60,912 nt of DNA, taken from contig JSYX01000166.1 of assembly GCA_000787465.1 (NCBI GenBank), forward strand, positions 1 to 60,912, read 5' to 3'. Positions 12,284-24,445 of the stretch are shown piece by piece (the stretch's first letter is position 1; each line of letters begins with the position of its first letter). Origin of the DNA: Thermomucor indicae-seudaticae. Lineage: Eukaryota; Mucoromycota; Mucoromycetes; Mucorales; Lichtheimiaceae. Under the pieces are notes generated by a model. It was not told the origin of the DNA and searched no databases. It worked only from the letters and a program-made list of their open reading frames with translations. Both the position numbers and the translations under genes were made by a program.

Positions 12284-12927
12284 TTAGCGATCTAAGTCTG
12301 AAGAAGAATCATGCAACGCCTATTTTACCTGAAACAAGTACTCTTTGACATACAGTAAGAGGAACGGCATTCTCCAAAGCCGGCTGTCCAACGTCGAATT
12401 TCGAGGTCGCCAACGTCAAACTCTGACCGCAGCCTTTGACGCGAACGCCACGCAAACTAAAATTGGATACGATCCACATAATCTTTAGGTACCCGGGTGT
12501 GGGCGACAATTTCTCATTCAATTTCGCCACGTTAAACGAACTCCAAGTCGTCTTCTCACGTTTTGAGGGTTTTGTAACATTCAGTTTACTGATGCTGAAG
12601 GAACCCAAGAAAGACCTATACGCGTCATCAGTATCCAGTGTTTCGTGTTGCGCTTCCATGGACTGCATGATCTGAAATGTCTCCAAGCATTTTTTTGTTT
12701 CAGAGGGAAAGTTGGGAATATGGCACCGATGAAAGTATCCAGGCAGTGATGGTCTTTGGTCTGACCAATATCGTACATTCGGCAATTACGAACCCTTTCG
12801 CTGCTTGTTGTGAATGAGCGTATCGATGAGTAGGCATATTCGGTTCCCTCGATTGTTTGAGACCTTCATCCAAGTTCTTATGGAACGCAAAAGACGACGC
12901 TGCTATAGTGCTCAAAGTCCCAAGCAT
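12284..12927 (-). CDS. Hypothetical protein, doubtful
   Basis: An open frame between mL38 and the next gene reads through segments such as DDAYRSFLGSFSISKLNV and WIVSNFSLRGVRVKGCGQSL. A GTAAAA donor after LVS and a TTCTTCTTCAG acceptor would join a short last exon ending DLDR and a TAA at 12284-12286. An upstream frame starts at 12927. I recognise no domain, signal peptide or membrane segment. It could be a real orphan gene or a chance frame in intergenic DNA; the intron reading is my inference. Confidence 0.25.
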
Positions 12928-12996
12928 TATGTAAGCAGGTAAGAAAGGGGAAGTAAAGCTTCATTCTTTTAATACAATTGAAAAGGCAAAGGATGA

Positions 12997-13953
12997 CTAC
13001 AAAAAGAAATGGGTGTATTGTCGGCTTTCTGGGTGGACCTCCATGTCGTTCAACTTGTACTCGTTCAATTCCTGTTTGATCTTGACGGCCAGCATTGGTG
13101 ACAGTTTTTGGCAAGTTGCGTCTGTATCACAACGTCGGTCATACTCGGTTGAGCTGAACGTTGTATGAACTTGGATCGTGGGACAGAACTGGATTCTATT
13201 GGAGCGTCTTGCGGTGGACATTTCTGTCCCTAGACTTGTGACAGACGACGATGCCGACGGCTTAAGCTTGGGCGAACAATGCAAAACCTGCTGAATTTGT
13301 CGCTTTTGCAGCTCTTTGCTGCCGCTTAGCACCTGTTCTTCTTCTTCCTCTCCTTCTTCCGGAATCATGCCATTGCTGTTGTCGTTGCTGTGCTTGTGGA
13401 AAAGACTTGACAGTGACACGATGGACCGGCGCCGGATCGAAGACGCTCGACTGACATTGGTGGACGTTGTTGAGGTTGAGATGACAGAGCTCGCATCGTC
13501 GTCTGTACCACTCGTTGATGACTTTTTGAGTGACTTGACGCTGAAGACTTTGCGAATCCGTTTCGAGAGCGAAAGCTTATCGCTCATTTCGGATTGCACA
13601 GAATACGTCGATGACGCGGATGTGATGGACGATCGTCGACCATTGGAGGATGAAAAGTCAGAGGCGCCAGTTACAGAAGAGGTTGTAGAGGAGGAAGACG
13701 AAGACGGTCGTGATGAGCTGGTATCATGGTTGCGAGGTCGTCGCAATTCCTCGAGCGCAGCACTCTGTTGCTGTTTTAGGAGTGCGGATGATCGCTGCCA
13801 TGATCGATTGTTATTACTGTGCTGCGAAGGCGAAAAGGAAGAAGAACTAGGGGCGGGTGATTTGGAGGTTGAAGACGAGGATGCTCGTTGCCAACTATGC
13901 GGTGATGGCTGTCGTGTCCCGGGAGAGTGCATGCGCTGTTGTACGTAGCCTGG

Positions 13954-13985
<32 letters not shown>

Positions 13986-14479
13986 GATAGCGTTGATAGT
14001 AAACGGGAGATGGATAGTAATAAGGACCGGTGGAAGCCGCGGCATAATGCTGTTGATATAGCGACCAGTCGTACTGCTGTTGCTGATACATCCAATATAC
14101 ATTGTCTGGAACCGCCGTTGTGATCTGTAGCCAGGGGAAAGACATGTCAGCACATCGATATGACCCGAGGAAACGGTTCTATCAAAGGAGGGGGGGGAGA
14201 GCTCAGGAGAAAAAATGTGTATTGCCGAGCGCGTGACCCTAAACCCATCTAGGTTGCATAATTCGGGACCCGGCGACATTCTCGCGCTTTTCTCGTGCGG
14301 GAAGGGAGAGAGGTAAATTTAGGAAAACTTGCCTGTTGCTCGAATTGTATTTTTGGAGCCAAGTAGTTGGCCAATACAATATCATCTTGTTCGTCGTGCG
14401 AATGCTCTGATTGCGCCATGCGAGCAGGTTTGGGTGGAAAGGAAGTGTTCGAGTTGGGTGTGGTCGATGAAGGTGCCAT
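12997..14479 (-). CDS. Serine-rich Bni4-like protein phosphatase 1-docking scaffold
   Basis: Two exons encode about 424 residues. Exon 1 (14479-14333) encodes 49 residues ending PKIQFEQQ. A GC-AG intron (14332-14125) joins in phase 0 to ITTAVPDNVYWMYQQQQ. The middle is Gln/Pro- and Ser-rich and disordered, with basic RIRKVFSVKSLKK and RRRSIVSLSSLF patches and an acidic EEGEEEEE run. The C-terminal ~80 residues are ordered: RIQF fits the RVxF protein phosphatase 1 docking consensus. They are followed by EYDRR, LSPMLAVKIKQELNEYK, and a VHPESRQYTHFF end. From memory this C-terminal pattern is shared with yeast Bni4 and Afr1, which tether Glc7/PP1 at the septin neck. Homology here is inferred from that short block only. 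The expected site is septa or growth sites. Confidence 0.6.
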
Positions 14480-15460
14480 TGTATCAGTAAGTGTCTAAGA
14501 GCCGTATGATAGTCGTAAGTGAAGGAATATAGTAATCGATATATTTGAGATGCGCCGTAGAGATAGATAGATATAATGGTAAGACTGTCAGGAAAGAGCG
14601 TTATGTACAAGATGCACAGAGGATACGAGAAGAAAGCCTGTGCAATTTGGTGGAAGAGGGAAAGAAAGAGAGCCGTTTTTTCGGCAACAAAGCCTGTATG
14701 TATGGAATGCAAGAAGAGAACGACTGGGAGGGCGGTTGATGGGAAAAAGAAAGGTCGTACACGAAACGAGAAGACATGCAGGTCGCTTTTAAGGTGAACC
14801 TTTTTTTTCCTCCTCCGCACCCCGAGCAGTAAGCAGCGATTACGGATCGTCCCTATGGCCTCAATCTAAGCTTTCTAACCCCTCTCCCGCTCACTTGACG
14901 ATAGCAATAAGATACCTGGTATTATCCCTTCTCTAACGACGTACAATTCCTCCTATTACTACACCGAGAACGGTTTATTTATCAGTGATTAAAGCTGCTG
15001 TTAATCAAGCAGTATGTATGGCGACAACCACCAAGGCTTCTATGTAAGTCGTGTAACGTCCGTGTCACACAGCCACCTTCTTAAAGTTGTGGCAGTCGTG
15101 CCCCAGGAATGAGAAATGAACCGAGATTGCATTAAATTCATGCTATTTACAAACTACCAGAGATACCCGGAATCAGCTCTTGACTGCATGTTCTATGCCA
15201 TAGAACGCTGCACATCTTGAGCGTCCACGTCCTTTTGCCTCCCACGGAAGCCGGATTTTCTGCACTAACCGAAGGGCAATTAAGCGCGGCCAATGAAATT
15301 TGATGGCGAGCGTGCTCTTTTCTCTATTTTTTTTTTTTTTTTTGCGGGAGTGGACCGCAGGAATGAGCAAGCGTCGATCCCGTCGTGTGGCAACACTACT
15401 ATTATTTTAAGCAGTACGATAGACTTGGGAAAGGTTTAATATAAACACGTATACTAACAT
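14480..15460. other. 5' flank of the Bni4-like gene
   Basis: This is probably promoter and 5' leader. A purine-rich stretch lies near 14620-14790 and a long T run near 15320-15345. No gene is seen. Confidence 0.45.
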
Positions 15461-15469
15461 AATAGGATG

Positions 15470-16370
15470 AATTGAATTTGTTTTCCTTGCATCCCAATTT
15501 AGACTTTGCTAACCGATCCTGCGAGGCAAAAAAGCTATCCCCGAAAACGGTGATCTCCTTTATTCCCGATTATGGGCCTGATACTTGCCGCATCGGCTGC
15601 GGAAAAAGGGTTGTCATTATGCCCCATTGCCAGGAACATGCACATGGACCTACTAAGAGGGGTTATCCTTGTTGACATTGCTGCCCCCAAACGTGTTCTA
15701 AAAACAACACGGTGCCAGGTGTTGCTGAACCTAAAAACCTTGGTTCAACTTATTCCCGCCGAGATGCAGAGTGTCGTCATGTTGGATGGCGCTAACCGTA
15801 TCGGCTTTACTGTAAAAAGTACGCGGATGTCATTCATTATGACGGTGATCTCCCCATTGCTCTTGAGTATATAGACGGATATAAGACCTGGACGTTGAAT
15901 CTGGTCCTTCACCTTGACGCAATTTTTGCCTGAATGGATACGTTCCCCTTTAGACAGTCCAATGCAGCGGCGTCAACATGGGGGCGACGCCGCAAAGTTT
16001 ATCATCGTCCAGCGCGCCGGAGGCCGATCCGATTTTGCACGTCCCCGCATCCAAGTCCAGAATGTTGTTGGAAGTCGAGGAATCATGCACTTCTCGTCGT
16101 TTTGTGTGGGTCGTGTACGACTCTAACGGGTAAAACCCCTCTTCAGCTTCTCTTTCATGACGGCGCTTGTCATAGGTCCGAGGTCACAAGGTTTTATGGC
16201 AAGGGCGATGTGCATAGTATGTGGCATCGCGACCCTTATGCTATGCTTGTATACCAGGTCGTAGTGCCAATGACACTCCCCATTATCATGGCTAAAGGCA
16301 AGCCCACTGCTGGAGACACGTGATCCGGCGAAAATGTTCAATTGAGTGGCGATCACAGGCCTGTACATGT
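15470..16370 (+). pseudogene. Decayed coding relic of unknown family
   Basis: Long but mutually out-of-frame coding-like stretches occur on the + strand. One frame near 15570-15870 includes VLLNLKTLVQLIPAEMQSVV. Another near 16020-16125 reads ILHVPASKSRMLLEVEE then RRFVWVVYDSNG before a TAA. A third near 16125-16320 includes FHDGACHRSEVTRFYGKGD. No single spliced gene could be built without stops, so this looks like an old gene or transposon remnant. I do not recognise the family. Confidence 0.35.
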
Positions 16371-17026
16371 CTTGCTGCGAATGTTTGCTGCCGACTTAGT
16401 TAACAAAGCATGATATGAATATGCACATAGGCTTGGTTTACTAATCTATCGCAATATTGTGTACGTTAACATAGCGTTGCTCGGTTAGATATTAGCCATT
16501 GCGTATGGAGACAGTGGTACTACTTTATTCATAAAAGGCGTCCTGCGTTCGCTTTGCTTTACGTCTCACGCAGAATTGCCTTGGCTACGATCCGATGCAT
16601 TTAGAGGCGCTTCCTTTTCTCGATGGCATATCCAAGTTAAACCGTCGTGTCGCCATGATGCTCCAGTAGGTCTGTAATCAAGTCGAGCAGGGAAGTATAG
16701 GTATTCAGGCACCAAATTCATTGTTGCACGCAAGAATTGCTCAACATACATGTACCCTTTCCTTGGGAATTTTGGAGCTTTCAATGAATGCAAAATACGC
16801 CGTTTCGTCTACGGAGCCCAGTATGGCTGTGTTTTGACAGGTGATCCTGTCAAAGTCGTTATGGGTTGGGTTGGTCCGTGCATACTGACGAAACGTTACG
16901 TTTATCCTTGAGGCCAGGACATGACTTTCTGATTGGGCGGCGCGAGCGCGCCGAAAAAAAGTCGAGGGCGCGTCCCCGCGTTGCGTTTTTCGCTTTCAGT
17001 AACCCCGTCGTCGTCGTCGTCCAGCC
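16371..17026. other. Intergenic region and SMC6 promoter
   Basis: A minus-strand frame at 16566-16793 (containing FLRATMNLVPEYLYFPARLD) looks protein-like but has no partner exons I can join. The last ~100 bp before the SMC6 ATG are unusually CG-rich and carry a palindrome listed separately. Confidence 0.4.
16938..16953. promoter_or_regulatory. CGCG-rich palindrome upstream of SMC6
   Basis: CGGCGCGAGCGCGCCG is a perfect 7-bp inverted repeat around AG, followed by an A run, 73 bp before the SMC6 ATG. The GCGCGCCGAAA edge resembles E2F or MBF-type G1/S promoter sites. Regulatory function is inference. Confidence 0.4.
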
Positions 17027-20000
17027 ATGCCACCGGCCGCCAAACGACGAAGGTCGGTTTCGGAAGATTCAGCTGATGCCTCGGTGAAAACCGAGTCTTC
17101 CAAAAGCTCTGTAAGTTATATTTGGTTTTGGAATCGGGTCCTTTCTATGATTGACCTCCGTCGTCCACAAAAGGACTTGAATGGGTCTCGCAAAAAAGCA
17201 CGCAAAACGGATGAAGAATCCGAAGATCAAGATCAAGAGGATTACGAGGACTTGGAATTGGGCGAACCTGATGCTTCTGAAAGCACTCAGTCGTCCTTAC
17301 CGAGATTGTCCAGACCCATGGTAACCAAGCGTGGTCATTGTTTGTACGGCCTGGCCTCGCACCAGTTTCACTAAAGCGATATTGATTGCCAGGAAATTGC
17401 AGAGTCAGGCACCATTGCTCGGGTGGAACTTGTCAACTTCATGTGTCACAAGTACCTCAAAGTCGACCTCGGACCCAAAATCAACTTTGTCATTGGGCAC
17501 AATGGAAGTAAGTGGGAAAAACGATGGAGAGGAAGCAGCAACGGGTCTGACATTCTGTGACAGGTGGGAAAAGTGCCATTCTGACGGCCATTACTATTGC
17601 TCTCGGTGCCAAAGCTACATCCACCAATCGTGCAAAGAAGCTGAGCTCACTCATTCGGGAAGGCGCAAAGTAAGTACGATTTCTGGCCTGGACAAGTGAA
17701 GACTGACGAACAGGGTACGATTTTCAAAGTGCTGCGTTAGTTGTGGTGCATCTTACCAACCGAGGCCCTGACGCTTATCGACATGACGTCTATGGAGATA
17801 TCATCCAGGTAGAACGTCGTCTTGTTCGCGATAGTGGTTTAGGACAATACAAGATCAAGAACGCCTCTGGAAAACTGGTGTCGACCAAAAGAGAAGAACT
17901 TACCGCGATCTGCGACCACATGTCAATCCAAGTGGACAACCCTCTTACGGTGCTCAGTCAGGACAATGCACGTCAATTCTTGAATGCAAGCTCTAGTTAC
18001 GAAAAATACAAGGCATGTCGTACAAAAGCTTGCTGAGAGGGACGTGGACTCATACCATTTTCTAGCTCTTCATGCGAGGTACTCAGCTTGCTCAGTTAGC
18101 AGCAGATTATGACCTTGTTCGTGAAAGCATCGACACTACAAAAGCCATCATTGAACGGAAAAGCAAATTTTTGCCGGATTTGCATAGACGGGCCAAAGAA
18201 GCAGAAGAGAAATACAAACAAATGCTGGCCATGAAAGAAATAGACACCCGGATAGACGATCTGAACAACGAGCTTGTGTGGTCGCAGATCATTGGCAAAG
18301 AAAGAGAAGTCGAGGCTGCCAGGCGGGATGTCGAGAAAGCCCAGGAGCAGTTGCAGTCGACCAGGGAAAAGATTAATGCATCAAGAGTATGTGCAGAGAC
18401 GCAAGACAGCATTTTTCTTCATCAAGCTAATGATGCAAATAGGGCAAAATCGAAAACTTTGACCGAGAAATCAGAGAAATACAAGCACAGATAGATCAAT
18501 ACAAACAATCGTTTCAACCCAGCCTAGAGGAAAAGGCTCGCATTGAACGCGAGAAACTAGCAGAAGAAAGCAAGTTGAACAATGTTCTGGTAAATAGCGC
18601 GCACAGGCAAATTACACCCTTCTTGCAACTAAGGAAATTCTTCGCAGACTGATATCAAGGAAATCAACGGTCGAGTCAAGCAAGCAAAAGCTCAACTAGT
18701 CAGCATCGAGAAAAAGATTCAGGAGGAAACAGCCAAACGAGAGGCGTCGAGTCAGTCCAAGCGCAGTACGCTTGAAGCCAATATTGAAGATCTTGAAAAC
18801 AAAAAGAAAGAAAAAGAACAGCGCATCCAGGAACTTGGCGCTGACCAGGAGCTCGTAGCGAATGAGGCGAACGAGGTGGAAAAGAAAGTCAGAGCAATCG
18901 AGCAAGAAATGAAGGATCTTGAATACAACGCCAACAGGCTAAAGACACGAATCGGCGAACTGAGGGCACAAAAGTCGAATCGCCTAAGAGCTTTTGGCAA
19001 TCGTATACCAGAAGTCTTGAGGGATATCGAAGCAGAAAAGCGCTGGAGAAACCGAAAGCCCGTTGGTCCAATTGGCAGATTCCTCCGGTTGAAGTACGAG
19101 GAATACACTGAAGTTCTGGAAGCTACCCTCAACTATGTGCTTAATGCCTTTGTCGTTGAAAGTCACCACGACCGCAGACTGCTCTTGGAGATCCTCAGAC
19201 GACATGACTTGTAAGTCCTGGGTACGCTCGTATATGAATCTATTTTAATAAGCAGGGCCTCTAGGGATAGGACGTCGATCATTATTTGTGACTATCAGCT
19301 GTTTGATTATAGCAGCGGTGAGCCGGATGAGCAATATCTTACGGTACTGCGTGCTCTTGAGGTAGGAGAAGGGAATGATCATCATTGTGAGACCGCGTTG
19401 CTAAACGACTCTCTAGTTCGATGATGAGTGGGTAAAGCGTCAGTTGATTATTTCACACAGCATTGAAAAGACAGTGCTTGTACGGGAGCGTGCTGAAGGC
19501 AATCGCATTATGTACGAGCGTCCACGCAATGTCAAATACTGTTATTCGGCCGATCTTGTCAATGTCACTTCACATCAGGGTATGCGTGCAGAGGTTATCC
19601 AGAGATACAGAGGCCCACCTAGACTGAAGAGCGACGTCGAGCCTGAAATTCGGTAACATTTTTTTGTCTAAAGTCATGCAGGTGGACAAAACTGACGTTG
19701 GTATTGGCCTTTTCCATGCAGAGAGACAGAACAAAAGATTCGAGAAGCGCGTGACCAATGGCATAGTCTTCAGCAGGAGAGGGAAGAAATGAAGACCAAG
19801 TTGAATCAACTACGCAGCAAGTCCACGAGCTTGAGGGTGAGTGAAATGGAATAAGCAAGCAGATCATGTGGTTAACTGAAAGGGTTTTGCAGGAAATTTT
19901 GCGCCAGTATGACAAAGACGTCCGAGGATACAGTTTCGAGATTAGTCGTGCACGTGAAGCTTTGAAAGAAGAAGAGCCGCTCGGCATTCAAGGTTACTAC

Positions 20001-21547
20001 GATGAAAAAGAGGTAAAAGCTTTTAATTGTTTGCAGAAGTTGTTCATTTCGCTAACGTGGTTGTATGTCTAGCGTATAGAAGAAAAGATCAAGACCATGG
20101 TTGGCCAGTTTTCCGAGTTGAGGAAACAACAAGAAGAAATCCGTGGTAAGCTGCAAGAAATTATTGAACAGCTTCATCGCTTCGAAGGCGAGGAGGAGGC
20201 GCGTGCCATGAAATTAGACCAGTTCCAGGTTTGAGTGAATAAAGAAGCTCGGTGTAGACGGGTGCTTAACGTGATGGCTTAGGGAGAAATCCGGAACCTA
20301 GAAGGATTGAAACAGAGAGAAAGGCAAACCATGGAAGGCCATCAAAGAAGACTGGAAGAACGAGTAGAGAGACTCAAGGAGCTCCAAAGTACACTTCGGC
20401 GCTTGGAGCTCACTTGCCACGTAAGTTGCAGGCATATCGCACTCATTGTCGCAGCGCGTTGATAATCTGGTTTGTCTGTTTGTTTGTTTGTAGGATTGGA
20501 CTCGGCAAGCAATGCAGGAATTCCCAGAACGTGTGGAAACAACGGAAACGCCAGAGCAATTGCAACGCAAAATCAATCATTTGGAAAAATTACGCGAAGA
20601 AAAGGAAAAAGCGTGAGTAGATCGAGATATCCACTTTAACTGCACTTTGGCGTTATTGAATCTTTCTTTTATCAGGACCGGAGCGTCGTTGGAAGAAGTG
20701 GAGCAGGAAGCAAAGGATGCTCTGTATGCTTGGAATGATGCACATAATACAATCCGGTTAATGAAGAGTCTTACAAAGGTAAGCTGGCTGTAAATCGATT
20801 TTAGGAGGAGAGTGGCAAACTAAACATTGCGTAGAACATGGAAAAAACGTTATGGGCGCGTATGAAAAAGTGGGACTCCTTCCGGATGTATATCTCATTG
20901 GCCGCCATGGGACACTTCACGTACTACATGCACAAACGAGGAGACAATGGTCAACTCAAGTTTTCTCATAAAAAGGAGAAGCTGGAAATCAGAGTATGAT
21001 CTCTTGCGCTCTACCACATTTGAGCGGTGCTAACAAACTAGGGCGCTAGGTTTCCACTGGTGACCAGTTCCGCAAAGGCACGCGACATAAAGACTCCAAA
21101 TCTCTTTCTGGCGGTGAGAAATCTTTCTCTCAAGTCAGTCTATTGCTTGCATTATGGCAAGGCATTGCATCGCCAATTGTTTGGTAAGGATCTCTCATGG
21201 TTCAAGTATACAAAATATGGCATCGTCTAACAGTCGTAAAGTTTGGATGAGTTTGATGTTTATATGGACGCGGTAAACCGGAAACAAAGCATGAAGATGA
21301 TGGTAAGCAAACAGGTGTTATTGCAACAATGCTTCGACTCATGCGTCGGTATAGATGGAATCAGCCTGCGAGAACAGTTCCCAATACATCCTTATTACAC
21401 CTCAGGGTAAGTCATGTTATATATCTAACAGTTGGAACTGCGCACTAAAACGGTATCCTTTTGGTAGATGCAAGCAACATGAAACCAGGTCCTTATGTCA
21501 CGATCCATCGACTCGCCGATCCTGAAAGACGAACTCAAGAACAGTGA
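17027..21547 (+). CDS. SMC6: SMC6, ATPase of the Smc5/6 DNA repair complex
   Basis: Smc6 pairs with Smc5 and Nse proteins to resolve recombination intermediates and maintain chromosomes. The N-terminus is charged (MPPAAKRRRSVSEDSAD). The N-terminal half-ATPase has MCHKYLKVDLGPKINFVIG followed by the Walker A HNGSGKSAIL, split by an intron inside the motif. The Smc6-typical TNRAKKLSSLIREGA and SQDNARQFLNASS come next. A long coiled coil flanks a hinge region around 18960-19660 (IGRFLRLKYEEYTEV). The C-terminal half has the ABC signature LSGGEKSFSQ near 21110 and the Walker B LDEFDVYMD near 21245. It ends in QYILITPQD and RLADPERRTQEQ. About 15-18 short introns are visible. The start is the first ATG after the CG-rich promoter, in good context (GCCATGCC). 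Confidence 0.95.
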
Positions 21548-22430
21548 TGATGTACCTTTGACTTTTTGTTTTCCTTGTGGATAGATTACTGTCGTACACC
21601 CAGCCTTAAGACCCTACGTCACATGTTACTTTGCTTATACGTTATAACCACTTTTCCCCGATCTCGTGCAGATGCTATATAAACTGCGGAGAAAAATCAT
21701 AATACCAGCTGTCGGTCTACTTTTTTGCGCGTCTTTGACAATGAAATCCGTAATTCTGTACGTTGAAATGCCATCATATGCGTTTGCAGCAAACAAAAAC
21801 TTTGCACTGAACAAGGAAGAGGAAACTTGCTGCAATTCCATACGTCATGCAGCACGTGTGCTACGGTAATAGAGTTACTGGCACGTTCTTGACTAAAAAA
21901 AGAGTGTGCCTGATGGGGCTGAACGCGAGACACGCTGAAGCACTTTTGTCACAATGAGGCTGCACGAGCGACATGTTGATTGGCTGGCGCCGCTTGTGCC
22001 ATAAATACTACAAATTCAGCGAGACATCATTTACTGAAAACTTCCGATAGCCGCCTGTAGATGGACTTTACAAGAGCAAGAGGAACAATCAACGCTAGAC
22101 TAGACAGAGACATTAGCAAGTGAGGGTGTTCCCCTGCGCCGTTGTGAAATATAGGCCTCCTTTCAAATTAACCACGACTGATTCTAGGCTCTTTATCGCT
22201 GATATGTGCAAGGAGGTCAAGAAAGACCATTGGGCAAGGGCTATGTTCGGAGATCAAAAGTAAAAATAAACGTGTGCAACCAGGTGCTTTCGTTCCGTGG
22301 AATGGACATTTTATCAGAGATTCCGTCTATTAATGATCCCCCCGCTCTTTTATATAAAGTTCCAGCCTTCCCTACCTAGCGTTTTTCTTTTCCCGCTTTT
22401 CAGCACCTTTTTGATTGACCTGCATCCACC
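21548..22430. other. Intergenic region with UAP1 promoter
   Basis: No coding sequence is recognised. TATATAAAG lies at 22351-22359, about 75 bp before the UAP1 ATG, and a pyrimidine-rich leader (TTTTTCTTTTCCCGC) follows it. The first ~300 bp should hold the SMC6 3' UTR. Confidence 0.5.
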
Positions 22431-24055
22431 ATGACCGTCACCGAGATTCTGGCATCTGAACTTGAGGCCTTGAGGGCACGCTACGAGCAAGCGGGGCAAG
22501 GCCACGTTTTCCACTTTTACGATGAGCTGAGCCCGGAAGAGCAGCGCGAGCTGTACGATCAACTGTCTGCTCTGGATGTCGAGCGCGTGAACCAAATCTA
22601 CGCCAAGGCGATTGAAGGCGCCGAGGCGGCGGCACGGGATCAAGAGGCGACGGTCGAACCGCTGTCGGACGAAGTGTTCGATTCCGTCATCAAGGCGTCG
22701 CCCGAGACCATTCGGGAATGGGAGACGATTGGCTTGAGCCAGCTTGCCCAAGGCAAGGTCGCGGTGATCCTGATGGCCGGCGGCCAGGGTACCCGGCTCG
22801 GGTCGAGCGCACCCAAGGGTTGCTATGACATCAAGTTGCCCTCTGGCAAGAGCCTCTTCCAGCTCCAGGCTGAGCGTATCCTGCGACTGCAAGACATTGC
22901 GCGCCAGTACAAGAAGCCTGGTGACAACAAGGACGTGATCATTCCGTGGTACATTATGACTTCGGGGCCGACGCACGATGCCACGTATGAGTTCTTTAAG
23001 CAGCACAGCTTTTTTGGCCTCAAGGAAGAAAACGTCGTCTTCTTCCAGCAAGGTATGAATTAATCCTGTCGTCCAAAGAAACAAGGATACTGATGTGTGT
23101 ACCGTCTAGGTACTCTTCCGTGCTTGACCATGGACGGCAAGATCATTCTAGAATCAAAGAGCAAGGTATGGGAAAGAAAAGAGAAAGATGTGCCAGCGAT
23201 GATGATTCATTTTTGTCTGCGTAGGTCGCCATTGCTCCTGATGGTAACGGTGGTATTTACGCTGCGGTGCAAAACACGGGTGTGATTCAGTCGCTCAAGG
23301 AACGCGGCATCCTGTACTCGCACTGCTACTGCGTGGACAACTGCTTGGCTCGTGTGGCGGACCCTGTGTTTATTGGTTACTGCGTTTCCAAGTCGACGGA
23401 CTGTGGTGTCAAGGTGGCCGCGAAGATTGCGCCGGAGGAACCTGTGGGCGTTGTGTGTGTGCGCAATGGCCGTTACGGCGTTGTGGAGTACTCTGAGATC
23501 TCCAAGGAAGTCGCGGAGCGGCGCCGGGAAGACGGGTCGCTGGTTTTCAGTGCGGCCAACATTGCGAACCACTTTTTCTCGACGGAGTTCCTGGAGCGGG
23601 TGCCGACGTTCGCGTCCGAGCTTGAGTACCATATCGCGAAGAAGATGATCAAGTACGTGGACCTGGAGACAGGCGAGCAGATTGCACCCAAGAGCAACAG
23701 TGGCATGAAGCTCGAGTGCTTTGTGTTTGACGTGTTCCCGTTCGCACAGCATTTCTCTGTATTGGAAGTGGATCGCAAGGACGAGTTCTCGCCGCTCAAG
23801 AACGCGCCTGGTTCGGGATCTGACTGCCCCGAGACTTCGCGACGTGACATTATTGCACAGCACGTTCGGTTCATTGAAGCAGCTGGCGGCAAAGTCGTTG
23901 GGGAGAACGTGGATGACTTTGAGAAGCTCCAGTTTGAGATCTCGCCGTGGGTGTCGTACTCTGGTGAAGGTCTTCGTGAGATTGTGGAGGGCAAGACGAT
24001 TCAAGTGCCAGCCATTATCGAAACGCGAGAAGACTTGATTCGCGCCACAAAATAA
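22431..24055 (+). CDS. UAP1: UDP-N-acetylglucosamine pyrophosphorylase
   Basis: The enzyme makes UDP-GlcNAc from GlcNAc-1-phosphate and UTP in the cytosol. It is the last step before chitin, N-glycan and GPI-anchor synthesis. Three exons (22431-~23053, ~23110-23165, ~23225-24055) encode about 500 residues, a normal length for fungal UAP1. The nucleotide-binding loop LMAGGQGTRLGSSAPKGCYD is intact near residue 110. Other family blocks are present: PWYIMTSGPTH, FFQQGTLPCLT (made by splicing), APDGNGGIYAA, CYCVDNCLARVADP, YSEIS, FSAANIANHFFS, and NSGMKLECFVFDVFP. All the substrate loops I can identify are present. Codon use is more GC-rich than its neighbours, consistent with high expression. 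Confidence 0.96.
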
Positions 24056-24445
24056 AAAGGAGACGATATAAAAAAGTTTACAAGCAGCAAGAGGAAAAGG
24101 ATACCCCCTCTCAACGGGTAGATTTGGACGGGGCATATTTACACTTTGGATAATACCCTTTACCGTCTCTTGTATGTACAGAAACTTGTTCCTTTTCCTC
24201 ATTTTGTTTCCCCCACCCCCGCATTGATTCCCTATCTTTCCCGCTCTTCTTGATACCTTTTCCTCCCTTTCTTATCGCTCAAACAAACAAAGGTCAACGA
24301 ATTGTATGACTTTGTGTTACAAGATCTAATGCATGCGACTCGGCAAATGTTGGGTCCCCAGAGTAGCATGTCCAGGGTTTGGAATTGTTCTAATCCTGTT
24401 TTACTTCTCTTTTTTGTTGACTGCTAGCAGTTCGTTCGACGCAAC
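24056..24445. other. Intergenic region between UAP1 and the GNAT gene
   Basis: A pyrimidine-rich stretch (TTTCCCGCTCTTCTTG) and an AAATAAAAAG end signal for UAP1 are present. No gene is seen. Confidence 0.5.

Noticed and set aside
23207..24202. 331-codon minus-strand frame opposite UAP1
   Set aside because: Shadow of a GC-rich conserved enzyme gene; no domain in the reverse frame.
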